The notes: a model not told the origin generated them from the letters alone. A DNA stretch of 64,000 bases from Natrinema salifodinae (GCF_900110455.1 NZ_FOIS01000003.1:451491-515490); one strand, 5' to 3'. Shown: positions 25,048-34,524, numbered from the stretch's first letter. Numbers and translations are program-made.

Positions 25048-27471
25048 ATGCCTGCGCCCGGTCCTTCTCGATTACGACGATCTCTTCGCATCGTCGTCCT
25101 CGATCCCGATCCCGACGATCGCCACCGGACCGCCGACGCGCTCGAATCGACGGCCGACGCGATCGCGGTCGATCCCGTCGCGACGCCGACTGCCCTCCGC
25201 GACGCGCTCGCGGAGACGGCTGCGCTTTCGGGCGAGCGCACGTGTGTCGTCACCGAACGCCGACTCGGGGAGACGGACGCGCTGTCGCTGATCGACTGCG
25301 TCCGGACGGCCGACGGCGATGCCGACGCCACCACCGGCGGCGCGACCACGGACGTCCCGTTCGTCCTCTACACCGCCGACGGCGACGAACTGCTCGCGAG
25401 CGACGCCGTCGCCGCCGGCTTCGACGGGTACGTGCCGAAGGGCCGGGACGATTCGATCGATCGCCTGGTCGACCAGGTCCGTCGGGCCGTTGCCGGGATG
25501 GAGACGGGATCAGACCCGGGGAACGGCCCGAAGCGGGATCCGGAGCTAGAGCCGGGGGCAGCGCTGACATCGCGACGCCACGACGGCTCGCCGGAAAACC
25601 GGTCTCCATCGGACCGTCCATCCCGACCCGAGTCCGATCGGTTCCGCGCGCTATTCGAGAACGCTCCCGACGCGGTCGCGATCATAGCCCGCGATGACGA
25701 GGACCGGATCGTTGACGTCAATCCGGCCTTCGAGAAGCGGTTCGGCTACGATCGCTCGGCGCTCTCGGGAACCGACCTCGAGGAGTGGCTCGTCCCCGAG
25801 GACGCCGCGGCGATCGATGTCTACGACGAAGTTGGTCTCGATGATACCGTCACGACGGTCGTCGAACGCCTGACGGCCGACGGGCCGACGGAGTTTCTCC
25901 TGCGCGCCTTCGCGATCGACGCCGGCGACGAGATCCGCGAGTACGCGATCTACACGGATATCACCGAGCAGCGACGCCACGAACGCGATCTCAAGCGGTA
26001 TCGCACGCTCGTCGAGACGGTCGGCGACTCGATGTGCGTGATCGATCCGACGGGCCGGATCGCGATGGCCAATACCGCGATGGCGGCGGCGCTCGGCGAA
26101 CCCCGCGAGGCACTCGTCGGCGCGCGAGTCACCGAGTACATCCCCGAGTCGGATTTCGAACGGGGGAAGACCGTCATCCACCGGGCACTGCGGGCCGACG
26201 ATCCGTCGGGCCGGACCATCGAGTTCACCGTCGAACCAGCCCACGGCGAGCCCTACACCGCCGAAGGGAACGTCGCACCGCTACTGGATGCCGACGGCTC
26301 GATCGACGGGAGCGTCTGCGTGCTCCGCGACATCAGCGATCGGAAGGCGCGCGAGCAACGCATCCGGCGGCTTCACGAGGGCACCAGGCGACTGATGGCC
26401 GCAGAGCGAACCGACGCGGTCGCCCGCGTCGCCAGCGAGGTCGCCCGCGACGCGCTCAATCTCGCGATCAACGCGGTGCACCTGTACGACGCGGACGCCG
26501 ACGCGCTTGTGCCCGTCGCGGCGACCGACCGCACCGAGGACCTGTTCGGCGAGGTCCCCGCGATCGAACGCGGCGGCGGCCTCGCCTGGGACGCCTACGA
26601 GGCCGGCGAACCCATCGCCCGCGGGGACGTGCGCCGCGATCCGAACGTGCAGAACCCGGATACGCTGATCCGCAGCGAGGCCCACCTCCCGATCGGCGAC
26701 GAGGGGATATTTATCGCCAGTTCGACCGAACTGAACGACTTCGACGAGGAGGCCCTCGCGCTCGCGAAGATCCTCGTTGCGAATCTCGAAGCCGCGCTCG
26801 AACGCGCCCGCCGCGAGGACGAACTCGCCGCCCGCACCGCCGAACTCGAGCGACAAAACGACCGTCTCGACGCCTTCGCCGGCACAGTTTCCCACGACCT
26901 CCGGAATCCGCTCACGCTCGCGGCGGGCCACCTCGAGAACCTCGAAACCCACGTCGACGCGGAGGGCGAGCGCTACCGCGAGGAGATCGGCTGGGCGCTC
27001 GACCGCATGGACACCCTCATCGAGAACGTCCTCGCGCTCGCGCGCAGCGGCCAGCGCCTGACGACCACCGAGGCGGTCGCCCTCGACGACGTGATCGACC
27101 GGGCCCGCCGGACCGTCGACCCAGATCTCGACGTCGTTCTGGACGGGTCGCTGCCGACGGTCGAGGGCGACCCGGATCGCCTGCTCGTCCTCTTCGAGAA
27201 CGTCTTCCGCAACGCCCGCGAGCACGTCGGCGACGACGTGACGATCACGATCGCGGCTACCGACGACGGGTTTGCGATCGCCGACGACGGCCCCGGCGTC
27301 GACCCGAACGAGCGGGAGGCCATTCTCGAATCGGGCTACAGTACCAACCCGGAGGGGACCGGCTTCGGCCTGGCGATCGTCTCGGAGGTCGTCGAGGCCC
27401 ACGGCTGGTCGATCGCTGTCGGCGAGAGCGAAGCTGGCGGACTGCGATTCGATATCTCGCTTGCGGCGTGA
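25048..27471 (+). CDS. PAS/GAF sensor histidine kinase with degenerate receiver
   Basis: An 807-residue signalling protein without membrane spans. Residues 14-145 are receiver-like (acidic pocket DPDPDD, Lys in YVPKG), but the phosphoacceptor position reads VVTERRLG, with Glu70 where Asp is expected. Then come two PAS domains (about 195-310 and 312-435), a GAF domain (about 445-585), a HisKA domain with His616 in VSHDLRNPLTLA, and an ATPase domain with N box ENVFRNAREHV, ADDGPGVD and GTGFGLAIVSEV. The signal and partner regulator are unknown. The ATG at 25048 is chosen because upstream sequence lacks domain character. Haloarchaea carry many kinases of this layout. Confidence 0.9.
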   Translation: MPAPGPSRLRRSLRIVVLDPDPDDRHRTADALESTADAIAVDPVATPTALRDALAETAALSGERTCVVTERRLGETDALSLIDCVRTADGDADATTGGATTDVPFVLYTADGDELLASDAVAAGFDGYVPKGRDDSIDRLVDQVRRAVAGMETGSDPGNGPKRDPELEPGAALTSRRHDGSPENRSPSDRPSRPESDRFRALFENAPDAVAIIARDDEDRIVDVNPAFEKRFGYDRSALSGTDLEEWLVPEDAAAIDVYDEVGLDDTVTTVVERLTADGPTEFLLRAFAIDAGDEIREYAIYTDITEQRRHERDLKRYRTLVETVGDSMCVIDPTGRIAMANTAMAAALGEPREALVGARVTEYIPESDFERGKTVIHRALRADDPSGRTIEFTVEPAHGEPYTAEGNVAPLLDADGSIDGSVCVLRDISDRKAREQRIRRLHEGTRRLMAAERTDAVARVASEVARDALNLAINAVHLYDADADALVPVAATDRTEDLFGEVPAIERGGGLAWDAYEAGEPIARGDVRRDPNVQNPDTLIRSEAHLPIGDEGIFIASSTELNDFDEEALALAKILVANLEAALERARREDELAARTAELERQNDRLDAFAGTVSHDLRNPLTLAAGHLENLETHVDAEGERYREEIGWALDRMDTLIENVLALARSGQRLTTTEAVALDDVIDRARRTVDPDLDVVLDGSLPTVEGDPDRLLVLFENVFRNAREHVGDDVTITIAATDDGFAIADDGPGVDPNEREAILESGYSTNPEGTGFGLAIVSEVVEAHGWSIAVGESEAGGLRFDISLAA

Positions 27472-27545
27472 GGGCCGAGGCACGATCGGATACCGCTGAC
27501 CTGTCACAGAAACAGCTATTTACTCCGGCGACAACGTAGCGGCCG

Positions 27546-28121
27546 ATGCCCGCCACCAGGCGCGCGCTGCTCAGGACCGCGGGGACCCTCCTTCCGGCGG
27601 TCGGACTCGCCGGCTGCACGTTCACGTCGGGCCCCGATACCCGCTCCGCGGAGTACCTCCAACTGAAAGCCGTCACGGTGTCGTGGCGCCGCGACGGTCG
27701 ATCGTACGAAGATCAACTTTTCAAACTCCTGTCCGACGGCGAGAGCGAGATACGGGGCGACGTCGCGAGCGAGTATGCGGAGTTGACCTCACCTCCGACC
27801 GAGATCACTGTCTCCGAGGATGTCCACGACGAACTAGAGCGAGCGTTCGAGACCGTTCGGTACGGCGTCGGCTTCTGTGGCGACGAGTTCGGGACGGGCG
27901 ACGGACACGGCTGCCTGAACACCGGTATCTCACGGGCCGATTTCAACCGCGTACAGTTCGGCGACCGCGCCGAGGTGACGGTCGTCGATAACGCCTTTCG
28001 GATCGAATCCGTCGAGGAGGGCGATCGAGCGGCCGTTCGCGAGTGGGGAACCGACGTCCGAGAATACGACTGGACCGAGCGTCACTCGGGACGCGGCCGA
28101 GACGTGAGTTTAGCGGACTAG
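27546..28121 (+). CDS. Tat-type lipoprotein, unknown function
   Basis: A 191-residue protein with a twin-arginine (TRRALLRTAG, Arg 5-6) and a lipobox ending at Cys24 (AVGLAGC), so it is probably exported by Tat and lipid-anchored outside. The mature domain is acidic and has two further cysteines (FCGDEF, GHGCLN) that may pair. TTTAC at 27519-27523 is 25 nt before the ATG, which suits a leaderless start. Its stop interleaves with the stop of the convergent gene (CTAG at 28118-28121). I do not recognise a family. Confidence 0.7.
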   Translation: MPATRRALLRTAGTLLPAVGLAGCTFTSGPDTRSAEYLQLKAVTVSWRRDGRSYEDQLFKLLSDGESEIRGDVASEYAELTSPPTEITVSEDVHDELERAFETVRYGVGFCGDEFGTGDGHGCLNTGISRADFNRVQFGDRAEVTVVDNAFRIESVEEGDRAAVREWGTDVREYDWTERHSGRGRDVSLAD

Positions 28122-28654
28122 ATCGCCTGGTCGTGTTCGCTCTCGAACTCGCGCTGTCGGCGGTACTGCTCGACGAACTCGCCGACGTCGAACTCGAGCA
28201 TCTGTGACTCGAACTCGGTCACGGCGGTGTCGTCCTCGGCGTGACTGATCGCGTGTTCCATGAGTTCGACGACCAGTTCGACGACGATCTCGTGGAGCCG
28301 CCGGGAGTCGAAGTCGGTGACCCACAGCATCGCGTAGCCGACGGCGCCGTCGCCGCTGGCGTCGTAGACGACGACCTGGTCGGGGAACTCCTCCAGAACG
28401 ACGCCCATGAGGTGGGGCGTGCCGAACTCGCCGAACTCGTCGTCGGTGTCGATCGTCTCCTGGAGGATGGCGACGAGCGACTCGGGGAAAAAGCGCGATG
28501 GCGGGTGGACGTCGGTCACGACGGCGTGGACGTCCCCGCAGGAACAGGCGTACTCGCGCATCCCCAGGTCGATCTCGTGGGGGTCGACGGTCTCCCCGCA
28601 GGGAAGCTCGAGCTCGTCGCCGCCGCCGGAACCCGGAACGCGGGGTGCTGCCAT
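28118..28654 (-). CDS. Conserved haloarchaeal protein with CxC motif (DUF5815-like)
   Basis: A 178-residue acidic protein from the ATG at 28654. It begins MAAPRVPGSGG and soon has CGETVDPHEIDLGMREYACS, placing three cysteines that could hold a metal. The middle (DQVVVYDASGDGAVGYAMLW) looks like alternating beta strands, and the C-terminus is helical. It resembles the haloarchaeal family I know as DUF5815; function is not established. An ATG nine codons further upstream exists, but a CTTATG TATA-like element (28679-28684) is centred about 27 nt before 28654 and would fall around that upstream start. Confidence 0.65.
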   Translation of the reverse strand: MAAPRVPGSGGGDELELPCGETVDPHEIDLGMREYACSCGDVHAVVTDVHPPSRFFPESLVAILQETIDTDDEFGEFGTPHLMGVVLEEFPDQVVVYDASGDGAVGYAMLWVTDFDSRRLHEIVVELVVELMEHAISHAEDDTAVTEFESQMLEFDVGEFVEQYRRQREFESEHDQAI

Positions 28655-28714
28655 TGCTCGGTCTTCGGACGGCGCGGGCATAAGGGCGACGACTCGGCGG
28701 AAACCGCGGGTCGC

Positions 28715-29125
28715 TTACGGCCAGTCGTCGCGAACCGCCTGCTCGTCCTCGTCTTCGTCGTCGGCAGTGGTCGCGAGGATCCAGTCGGCCGCGTCAGCGG
28801 CGTCTTCGACGGCGAGGTACTCCCAGCCGACCTCGTCGGCCAGCTGCTCGTCTTCCTCGTCGGCGCCGATGTAGACGTAGCGTCCGGTGTCGAACTGGTC
28901 TTTCACGCCTTCGAGACTCTCCGCTTTGCCCCGCGGGCCGGAGAAGAAGTCCTGTCGGATGCGGTTCTTCCGCGTGAAGTTCGTCACGACGTAGGTCGGC
29001 TTCTCGGAGACGACGCCGATGTACTCGGTCCAGCCTCTGGCGTCCTCGAACACGCGCTCGGGCGAGGCGAGTTCTTTCAGCGCCTCGAGTTCGAAGGCCA
29101 GAGTCATGTCGCTGTCGCCGTTCAT
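28715..29125 (-). CDS. Conserved haloarchaeal protein, unknown function (DUF7124-like)
   Basis: A 136-residue soluble acidic protein. It has a Rossmann-like pattern: helix ALKELASPERVFEDARGW, strand EYIGVVSEKPTYVVTNF, then RYVYIGADEEDEQLADEVGW and EYLAVEDAADAADW. No catalytic residues stand out. It looks like a conserved haloarchaeal family without known function. ATGs at 29125 and 29107 are both in frame; I kept the first. It shares strand with the neighbour at 28118-28654 but the two are 60 bp apart. Confidence 0.6.
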   Translation of the reverse strand: MNGDSDMTLAFELEALKELASPERVFEDARGWTEYIGVVSEKPTYVVTNFTRKNRIRQDFFSGPRGKAESLEGVKDQFDTGRYVYIGADEEDEQLADEVGWEYLAVEDAADAADWILATTADDEDEDEQAVRDDWP

Positions 29126-29203
29126 GCGTCATCGAAGGCGTGCACGCGGGAAAACGACTTCGATACTCCCGACGCGCCGGGAACAGAGAGACGGCACACT
29201 GAC

Positions 29204-29431
29204 TCAGACGCGTTCGACGCGGTAGTAATCCGTGAAAACGACGACCGTCCCGTCCTCGAGTTCGGGGTCGTCGAGACCGGCGATCGGCGCTCTGGAATCG
29301 ATCGCTTCGTAGAACCGCTGCAGAGTGTCGTCGCTCAGTTCGTCGATATGACGGACCGTATCGGCCGCGTGAACGTCGTCGTCGACCTCGCGGACGCGGA
29401 GCAGTCGGGAAGCAGTGTCACTCTTAGACAT
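29204..29431 (-). CDS. Small acidic hypothetical protein
   Basis: A 75-residue soluble protein (begins MSKSDTASRLLRVREVDDD, ends DYYRVERV). An AT-rich element (ATATTAAG on the minus strand, about 29465-29472) lies roughly 35-40 nt before the ATG and supports transcription. No domain recognised. The 279 bp upstream (29432-29710) show no other gene that I can support. Confidence 0.5.
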   Translation of the reverse strand: MSKSDTASRLLRVREVDDDVHAADTVRHIDELSDDTLQRFYEAIDSRAPIAGLDDPELEDGTVVVFTDYYRVERV

Positions 29432-29710
29432 GGTATGCTAGGGCACACGACCCACACCGACTTAATATTCGTGTACCGAGAATCGTTTACCGGCCCCTGT
29501 ACGAGACGATCGTCCAGTAAATATCGACGAAAGCCGACGGATCGGTTTCTCACCCGCCAGCTCTCACGTTCGTCGAATCAGATCGACGTCCCAGAAACCA
29601 GCAATACTGGCCGCACCGCAGTCCGATCCGCGGCCGCCTGCCGGACGAGCGCCCCGTCGAGTCCGTCCGATACGCGAACGGCGCGATAACAGGCGACGGG
29701 ACCGGCGCAG

Positions 29711-31417
29711 TTACCGAGTGAAGTAGCGGTCGTAGATCGCGTCCGCGGTGCGAAGCGCCAGCGCCTGGCCGGTATGGGTCGGGTTCTGTCCGCCCAGAGC
29801 GTTCGGAATCGCGCTGTGGTCGCCGACGAACAGCCGGTCGACGTCGTAGGCCTCGCCGCCCTCGTCGATGACCTTCCCCATCGACATCGTGCTGTGGATG
29901 TGGATGAGATACGGCGGCATGTTCGTCCGGTGGACGGAGTCGGCGCCGGCGGCGCGCAAGAGTTCGGCGCCCGTCCGGGCGAGCGTCTCGCGTTTCGCGT
30001 AGTCGGCCTCGCTAGGCTGCCACTCGACCTTCGCGAGCTTGCCGTTCTCGTCTTCGTCGTCGGCTAGGCGCACGCCGTTGCGCTGAAGCGGCTCATCGTC
30101 GATGCTCAGTAGGAGCGTGACCGTCCGCCGGTAGTCAGCCATCTTGTCTTTCAACTCCGCGCCGACGAGCTGACCGTGGGTGTCCCAGGGTTCGCCCTCG
30201 GTATCGTTGTCCGCGGCCAGGCCGGCCGCGCTCGTGCCGAGCAGCGTCCCGTGCAGCGCCGGCGTGTTGCCGACGACGCCGATGATTCCCTCGTCGAGTT
30301 CGACGCGGCCGCCCCACGGCTGTCCGACGTGGGGGTCGACCGTCCGCTCGCCGATCAGGTCCTCGAGCGCGTCGGGGTCGAAGACGCCGTGGACGGCGTC
30401 GAACCAGTGGTGGGTCAGCCCCTTGCCGACCCAGCCGTTGTCCGGTAGGCCCGAGTTGAGCCAGAGCCGCGGCGTCTGCAGCGAGCCGGCGGCCATGACG
30501 ACGACGTGGGCGTCCATGCTGCCGGTCTGGCCGGACCAGGTGTCCCGGAAGTCGACGCCCGTCGCGGCGCCGTTTTCGGTCCGGACGTTGGTCACGAAGG
30601 TGTTGGGTCGGATCGTCACGTTTCCGGTGTCTAAGGCCTCCGGGACCCAACTCACGTTACTGGACTTCCGGGCCTTCTCGCGGACGGGTGCGCCCTTCGG
30701 CGTCGACGCCCCCCGGTAGCTGTCGTTGGCCAGAGTGTCGCCCTCGACCTCGGGATAGGTGAACGGGCCGTCGTAGTCCTCGTCTTCGAGCGCCTCGTCG
30801 GGCTGCGAGATGAGACTCGGCGTCGGCCGGTAGCTCGGCAGGTCGTCGCCGGTGACGTTGAGCCCGTCGTTCAGTTCGAGGCCGAGCCGTTCGGCGCCCG
30901 CGTACAGCACCGCTTCCTTCGTGGCCGTCGCGCCGGGTCCGAAGTCGAACTTCGCCTCGATGAGCCGGTAGTACGGCACCAGGTCGCCGTAGTCGATCGG
31001 CCAGGCGTCGCTGTCGTTGACTGACGGCACCGTCGTCCGCGGATGGTTCGCGTAGTAGTGGAGCGTCGTCCCGCCGACGCCGCTAACCTGGTTGACCGTG
31101 AGTTCGCCGCCGGTCTCGTGGTCCCACGAGCCCTGCGTGCGGTCGGCGGGACCGAAGCGGAGTTTCCCGGCCGTCGAGTTGTTCATGTCCTCCTCGAGGC
31201 CGTTGAACTGCCGGTCGAGGAGGTCGCCGCTGAGATCGTCCGGGTCGGAACTCTCGGTCGCGCCGGGATCCTCGTGAGGCCGCGGCCACTTCTCGTTGCC
31301 GTGCCACGGACCCGCTTCGATGAGCTGTACGTCCAGTCCGTACGCGCCGAGCTGCCACGCGAGCGCGGGGCCGTCGCCGCCTGCACCGATTACGATAACG
31401 TCGGAGTTCGTCGTCAT
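29711..31417 (-). CDS. GMC-family FAD oxidoreductase (gluconate/sugar dehydrogenase large subunit type)
   Basis: A 568-residue flavoprotein dehydrogenase. The FAD-binding Rossmann motif is at the N-terminus (VIVIGAGGDGPALAWQLG), with the ribose-binding acid in VQLIEAG. GVGGTTLHYYA and the C-terminal GDHSAIPNALGGQNPTHTGQ match the GMC family; the latter holds the conserved substrate-site His. It has no signal peptide. It overlaps the upstream small-subunit gene by 4 bp (ATGA at 31414-31417), so the two are translationally linked. By analogy with bacterial gluconate 2-dehydrogenase it oxidises a sugar or sugar acid, but the usual cytochrome c subunit is absent. Confidence 0.9.
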   Translation of the reverse strand: MTTNSDVIVIGAGGDGPALAWQLGAYGLDVQLIEAGPWHGNEKWPRPHEDPGATESSDPDDLSGDLLDRQFNGLEEDMNNSTAGKLRFGPADRTQGSWDHETGGELTVNQVSGVGGTTLHYYANHPRTTVPSVNDSDAWPIDYGDLVPYYRLIEAKFDFGPGATATKEAVLYAGAERLGLELNDGLNVTGDDLPSYRPTPSLISQPDEALEDEDYDGPFTYPEVEGDTLANDSYRGASTPKGAPVREKARKSSNVSWVPEALDTGNVTIRPNTFVTNVRTENGAATGVDFRDTWSGQTGSMDAHVVVMAAGSLQTPRLWLNSGLPDNGWVGKGLTHHWFDAVHGVFDPDALEDLIGERTVDPHVGQPWGGRVELDEGIIGVVGNTPALHGTLLGTSAAGLAADNDTEGEPWDTHGQLVGAELKDKMADYRRTVTLLLSIDDEPLQRNGVRLADDEDENGKLAKVEWQPSEADYAKRETLARTGAELLRAAGADSVHRTNMPPYLIHIHSTMSMGKVIDEGGEAYDVDRLFVGDHSAIPNALGGQNPTHTGQALALRTADAIYDRYFTR

Positions 31418-32514
31418 TGGTTGTCCTCCCAGTCGTTTTCGTCGAACGATTCGATCGGATAGCCGCGGAATCCGGCGTAGCCGTCGGCCGGTCCGGGGTA
31501 GCCCGTCTGCCGATGGCCCTGGACCGTTCCCGCGGCGCGGTCAAGTTCGCGGTCGGCCATCGCTGCGGTTCCGTTTTCGTACCCCGACCACTCGGAGTAG
31601 TAGCCGTACGCGGTCAGGCTCAAGATCGATCCCGAGAGCTTCTTCGCCAGAATCGGCTCGGGCAGGATCTCGTCGGCGATCGTCGCCAGCGCGTCAGACG
31701 AGTCGACCGCGAACAGCAGACACTGAACCCGGTCGATCGGCGCGAGGAACGTGAAAAAGCCGCCACCGGTGAATTCCTCGCGCGGGCGGACGGCGTTCCG
31801 GTTCCCCTCGCCGAGCACGAAGACGAGCGCGTACAGGTCCAGCACCGTCGCGTGCAGCGTCGCCAGCGGCAACTCCGACTGCTTGACCGTCGTCTCCTCG
31901 ATCGTCCCGTCGCGCGAAGCCGTCTCGACGGTCAGGACCGCGTCTCCGTTCCCGGCGACGTGCAACTCGAGTCCCGCTAGCGACCCGAAAACGTCGGAGC
32001 GAGACAGTCCCAGATCCGACTCGGCCGAGAAGTCGAGTTCCCGTTCGAGCCCCGCGACCAGGCGTCCGAGGCCGTTCTCGTCGGCCGGCAAGTCGACGCG
32101 GACTGACTCTCGTGCAACTCGGCCGGCGTTCTTCCCGTTTCCGCGGTTCTTCCCGGGCGCACCGTCGCGCTGGTGGGACAGCCCCGTCCCGTGTTCGACG
32201 TTCCAGACGAGATACTCCTCGAGATCGACGTCGACCGCACCGGGTTCCTGAACGCCGTCGCGATCCGGCGTGCGCGGCACGATCGCGTCGACGATCGACC
32301 GATAGGTCTGTCGCGTGTGGCCGTCGACCTCGATCTCGACGTCGGCGCCCGTCGCCGCCAGGCCGGGCAGCGAGAGCCCGGCGATCCCGGCCGCGCCGGC
32401 CGCCCCCGCCATCAGCGAGCGCCGCGAGACCGCGAGGAACTCGCTCGAGCCGTCGGCCGACCGTTCGATCTCGTGATTCGATACCTCTCGTTCGAATAGT
32501 TCGTTTTCTGTCAT
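31414..32514 (-). CDS. Gluconate 2-dehydrogenase subunit 3 family protein, Tat signal
   Basis: A 366-residue partner subunit. A twin-arginine motif (SRRSLMAGAAGAAGIAG, Arg 31-32) is preceded by an unusually long, acidic N-region of 30 residues. The mature start has TYRSIVDAIVPRTPDRDG, the hallmark of gluconate 2-dehydrogenase subunit 3. The rest is longer than in bacterial subunits (about 170-250 residues). Since the flavoprotein encoded next has no signal, this subunit probably carries it through the Tat pore as a folded complex. The stop overlaps the flavoprotein start by 4 bp. Confidence 0.85.
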   Translation of the reverse strand: MTENELFEREVSNHEIERSADGSSEFLAVSRRSLMAGAAGAAGIAGLSLPGLAATGADVEIEVDGHTRQTYRSIVDAIVPRTPDRDGVQEPGAVDVDLEEYLVWNVEHGTGLSHQRDGAPGKNRGNGKNAGRVARESVRVDLPADENGLGRLVAGLERELDFSAESDLGLSRSDVFGSLAGLELHVAGNGDAVLTVETASRDGTIEETTVKQSELPLATLHATVLDLYALVFVLGEGNRNAVRPREEFTGGGFFTFLAPIDRVQCLLFAVDSSDALATIADEILPEPILAKKLSGSILSLTAYGYYSEWSGYENGTAAMADRELDRAAGTVQGHRQTGYPGPADGYAGFRGYPIESFDENDWEDNQ

Positions 32515-33031
32515 CTACTGCAGCCGCTTCCGTTCGCATTTCCCGCATGCTATACCCCCGTCCCAAATTTTGTCACTCTTCTCCGCTGGTCGTCCCCACC
32601 CCGTTCGGCGTTGCTACTTCACGTTTCGAACGGGGTAGTATAACGTTTATTGCCGTAATCGTCGGCTGTTCAAGTAATCGTTTCAGTATCGGGTTTTACG
32701 CGACGCCTCGTTCAGGTACCGCTTTACCTATTCGAACCTATTACAGTCGTCGTATCGTACTGGTCGTCTCAGTAAGGAGAATTGTCCGGGCATCATTGCT
32801 ACGTCCGATGGGACGAGTGTACGAGAGGGACCCGCCTGGCTGGTCGGGCACCGAGCGAAGATACCGAGTCGAGCGACGCTACTCCGGGCCGATTTCGGAG
32901 AGCGCGAGTCGCTACGTGAGTCGGATTCGCGAAGAGGGAGCTACGATCGGTCGCTGCAAGAATGACGCGTGAACGCCAACCGGGCTGGGAACGCCGTCTG
33001 CCGCATCCGCGGTCCGACGGTCTGCCGTCCG
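32515..33031. other. Intergenic region, 517 bp
   Basis: An AT-rich stretch (about 32560-32760) separates the dehydrogenase operon from the oxidoreductase gene. Minus-strand elements CAAAATTT (about 32567) and AACGTTATAC (about 32640) could be TATA boxes for the operon. A 54-codon frame at 32808-32972 (+, starts MGRVYERDPPGWSG) is Arg-rich and has no clear promoter or SD; I do not call it a gene. Confidence 0.4.
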
Positions 33032-34276
33032 TTACTGGGACTGTTCCTGTGTCGGTGCGAGGTTGTCGAGGTCGACCTGCTGCTCGAGGAGGACCTCCTT
33101 CTGGTCGGCGACTTCGCGCTGTTCGCGCATGAGCTGTTTGAACTTGCTCTGGGGCGAGAGGTCGCCGATGAGGACCCCGCCGACGATCTTGCCGTCCTTG
33201 AAGGCGATGCGGCGCCACTCGGTGTCGCTGTACTTCCGCTCGGCGTGGTCGTCGCCCAGCGTCGGGTGACCGAACGAGAGGAACGGGAAGTCGAAGTGCG
33301 TAATGGAGTACGAGGAGACCCACTCGAACTCCTCGGCTTCGTCGTCGGCGGCCATGTTGACCGCGGCGACGCGGCCCTGTTCCTTGGCCGAGCCCCACGA
33401 CCCGTTCTGGGCCTGTTCGCCGAGCAAGACGTCGTAGAAGCGGGTGATGTCGCCCGCGGCGTAGATGTCGTCGACGTTGGTCTGCATGTACTCGTCGACG
33501 ATGATGCCGTTGTCCTGTTCGATGCCGGCGCCGCGGAGGTATTCGGTGTTGAAGGTCAGCCCGATAGCTACGCCGGCGAAGTCACACTCGAAGCGCTCGC
33601 CGTTGGGGTCGACGGCGGCGGTGACGCGGCCGTCGTCGTCGACCTCGAAGCGGTCGACACCGCTGTCGAAGACCGGTTCGACGCCGACCTCGCGCATGCC
33701 CTCGTGCATGATCTCGGCGCCGTCAGCCGAGAGCGCGTAGCGCCACCAGCGGTCGCCGCGCATCAGGTAGTCGGCCTCGATGCCCTGCGCGCCGCAGACG
33801 GCCGCGAAGTCGATGCCGAGCAGCCCGGCGCCGACGATGACGCCCTCGTCGGCGTTTTCGGCGTGCTCGCGGATCCCGCGAGCGTCCTGGAACGTCCAGA
33901 AGTGGTGGATACCGTCCGCGTCGCTGTTCTCGACGGGGAGCTGGGTCGGCGTCCCGCCGGTGGCGACGAGCAGTTTGTCGTAGGGGATGTCTTCGCCCCC
34001 GTGAGTGTGGATGAGCTTCTCGTCGACGTCGACGCGCGTGATGTGGGTGTTGAGCGAGAGGTCGATATCACGTTCGTCGTACCAATCTTCGTCGTGAATG
34101 GAGATCGGGGCTTCGGGGAGCTTGCCCTTGGCGTGTTCCTTAATGAGAATCCGGTTATACAGCGGCTCCCCCTCATCGGTAATGACGGTAATCTTCGCCT
34201 CCGGGTCTTCCTCCCGGAGGGTCTCGGCGGCCGAACTGCCCGAGATCCCGTCACCGATGATGACGTACTGAGTCAT
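33032..34276 (-). CDS. FAD/NAD(P)-dependent oxidoreductase (nitrite/rubredoxin reductase-like)
   Basis: A 414-residue pyridine-nucleotide disulfide-type oxidoreductase without the redox-active cysteine pair. FAD motif VIIGDGISGSSAAETLRE at the N-terminus; PLYNRILIKEHAKGKLPE is typical of the nitrite reductase NADH-subunit and rubredoxin reductase branch. The NAD motif is VIVGAGLLGIDFAAVCGAQG, and the second FAD motif is IYAAGDITRFYD. It probably passes electrons from NAD(P)H to a small redox protein; the partner is not encoded nearby. GTTAAA at 34299-34304 is 25 nt before the start. Confidence 0.9.
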   Translation of the reverse strand: MTQYVIIGDGISGSSAAETLREEDPEAKITVITDEGEPLYNRILIKEHAKGKLPEAPISIHDEDWYDERDIDLSLNTHITRVDVDEKLIHTHGGEDIPYDKLLVATGGTPTQLPVENSDADGIHHFWTFQDARGIREHAENADEGVIVGAGLLGIDFAAVCGAQGIEADYLMRGDRWWRYALSADGAEIMHEGMREVGVEPVFDSGVDRFEVDDDGRVTAAVDPNGERFECDFAGVAIGLTFNTEYLRGAGIEQDNGIIVDEYMQTNVDDIYAAGDITRFYDVLLGEQAQNGSWGSAKEQGRVAAVNMAADDEAEEFEWVSSYSITHFDFPFLSFGHPTLGDDHAERKYSDTEWRRIAFKDGKIVGGVLIGDLSPQSKFKQLMREQREVADQKEVLLEQQVDLDNLAPTQEQSQ

Positions 34277-34298
34277 ATCCGGAACGTTCGTAATGCGG

Positions 34299-34304
34299 GT
34301 TAAA
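34299..34304 (-). promoter_or_regulatory. TATA element of the oxidoreductase gene
   Basis: Minus strand TTTAAC centred about 25 nt before the ATG at 34276, which is leaderless spacing. Confidence 0.55.
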
Positions 34305-34518
34305 GTGGGTTGCTATCTCGTCTATTTTGCCACGGTCGCTGGTAAGACACGACAATCGTCAACTCCACTCCGGATATGTTCAGGGAACCGTCTCCGAGAG
34401 CGTCGGTTTCGGTACGGTTCTCGAGAGAGCAAGGTTTGCTGCCATCTCCGACGAGCGGTCCGGACAGCGTGACCTATCGTTCACCGCGAACGACCCGACG
34501 TAGGCGTCCGAACCGTTC

Positions 34519-34524
34519 TTTACG
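34519..34524 (+). promoter_or_regulatory. TATA element of the DUF6149-like gene
   Basis: TTTACG centred about 25 nt before the ATG at 34546, preceded by the BRE-like CCGAACCG. Leaderless spacing. Confidence 0.5.

Noticed and set aside
32808-32972. 54-codon Arg-rich frame in the 517-bp gap
   Set aside because: No promoter or SD at proper spacing and no recognisable composition; left as part of the intergenic note.
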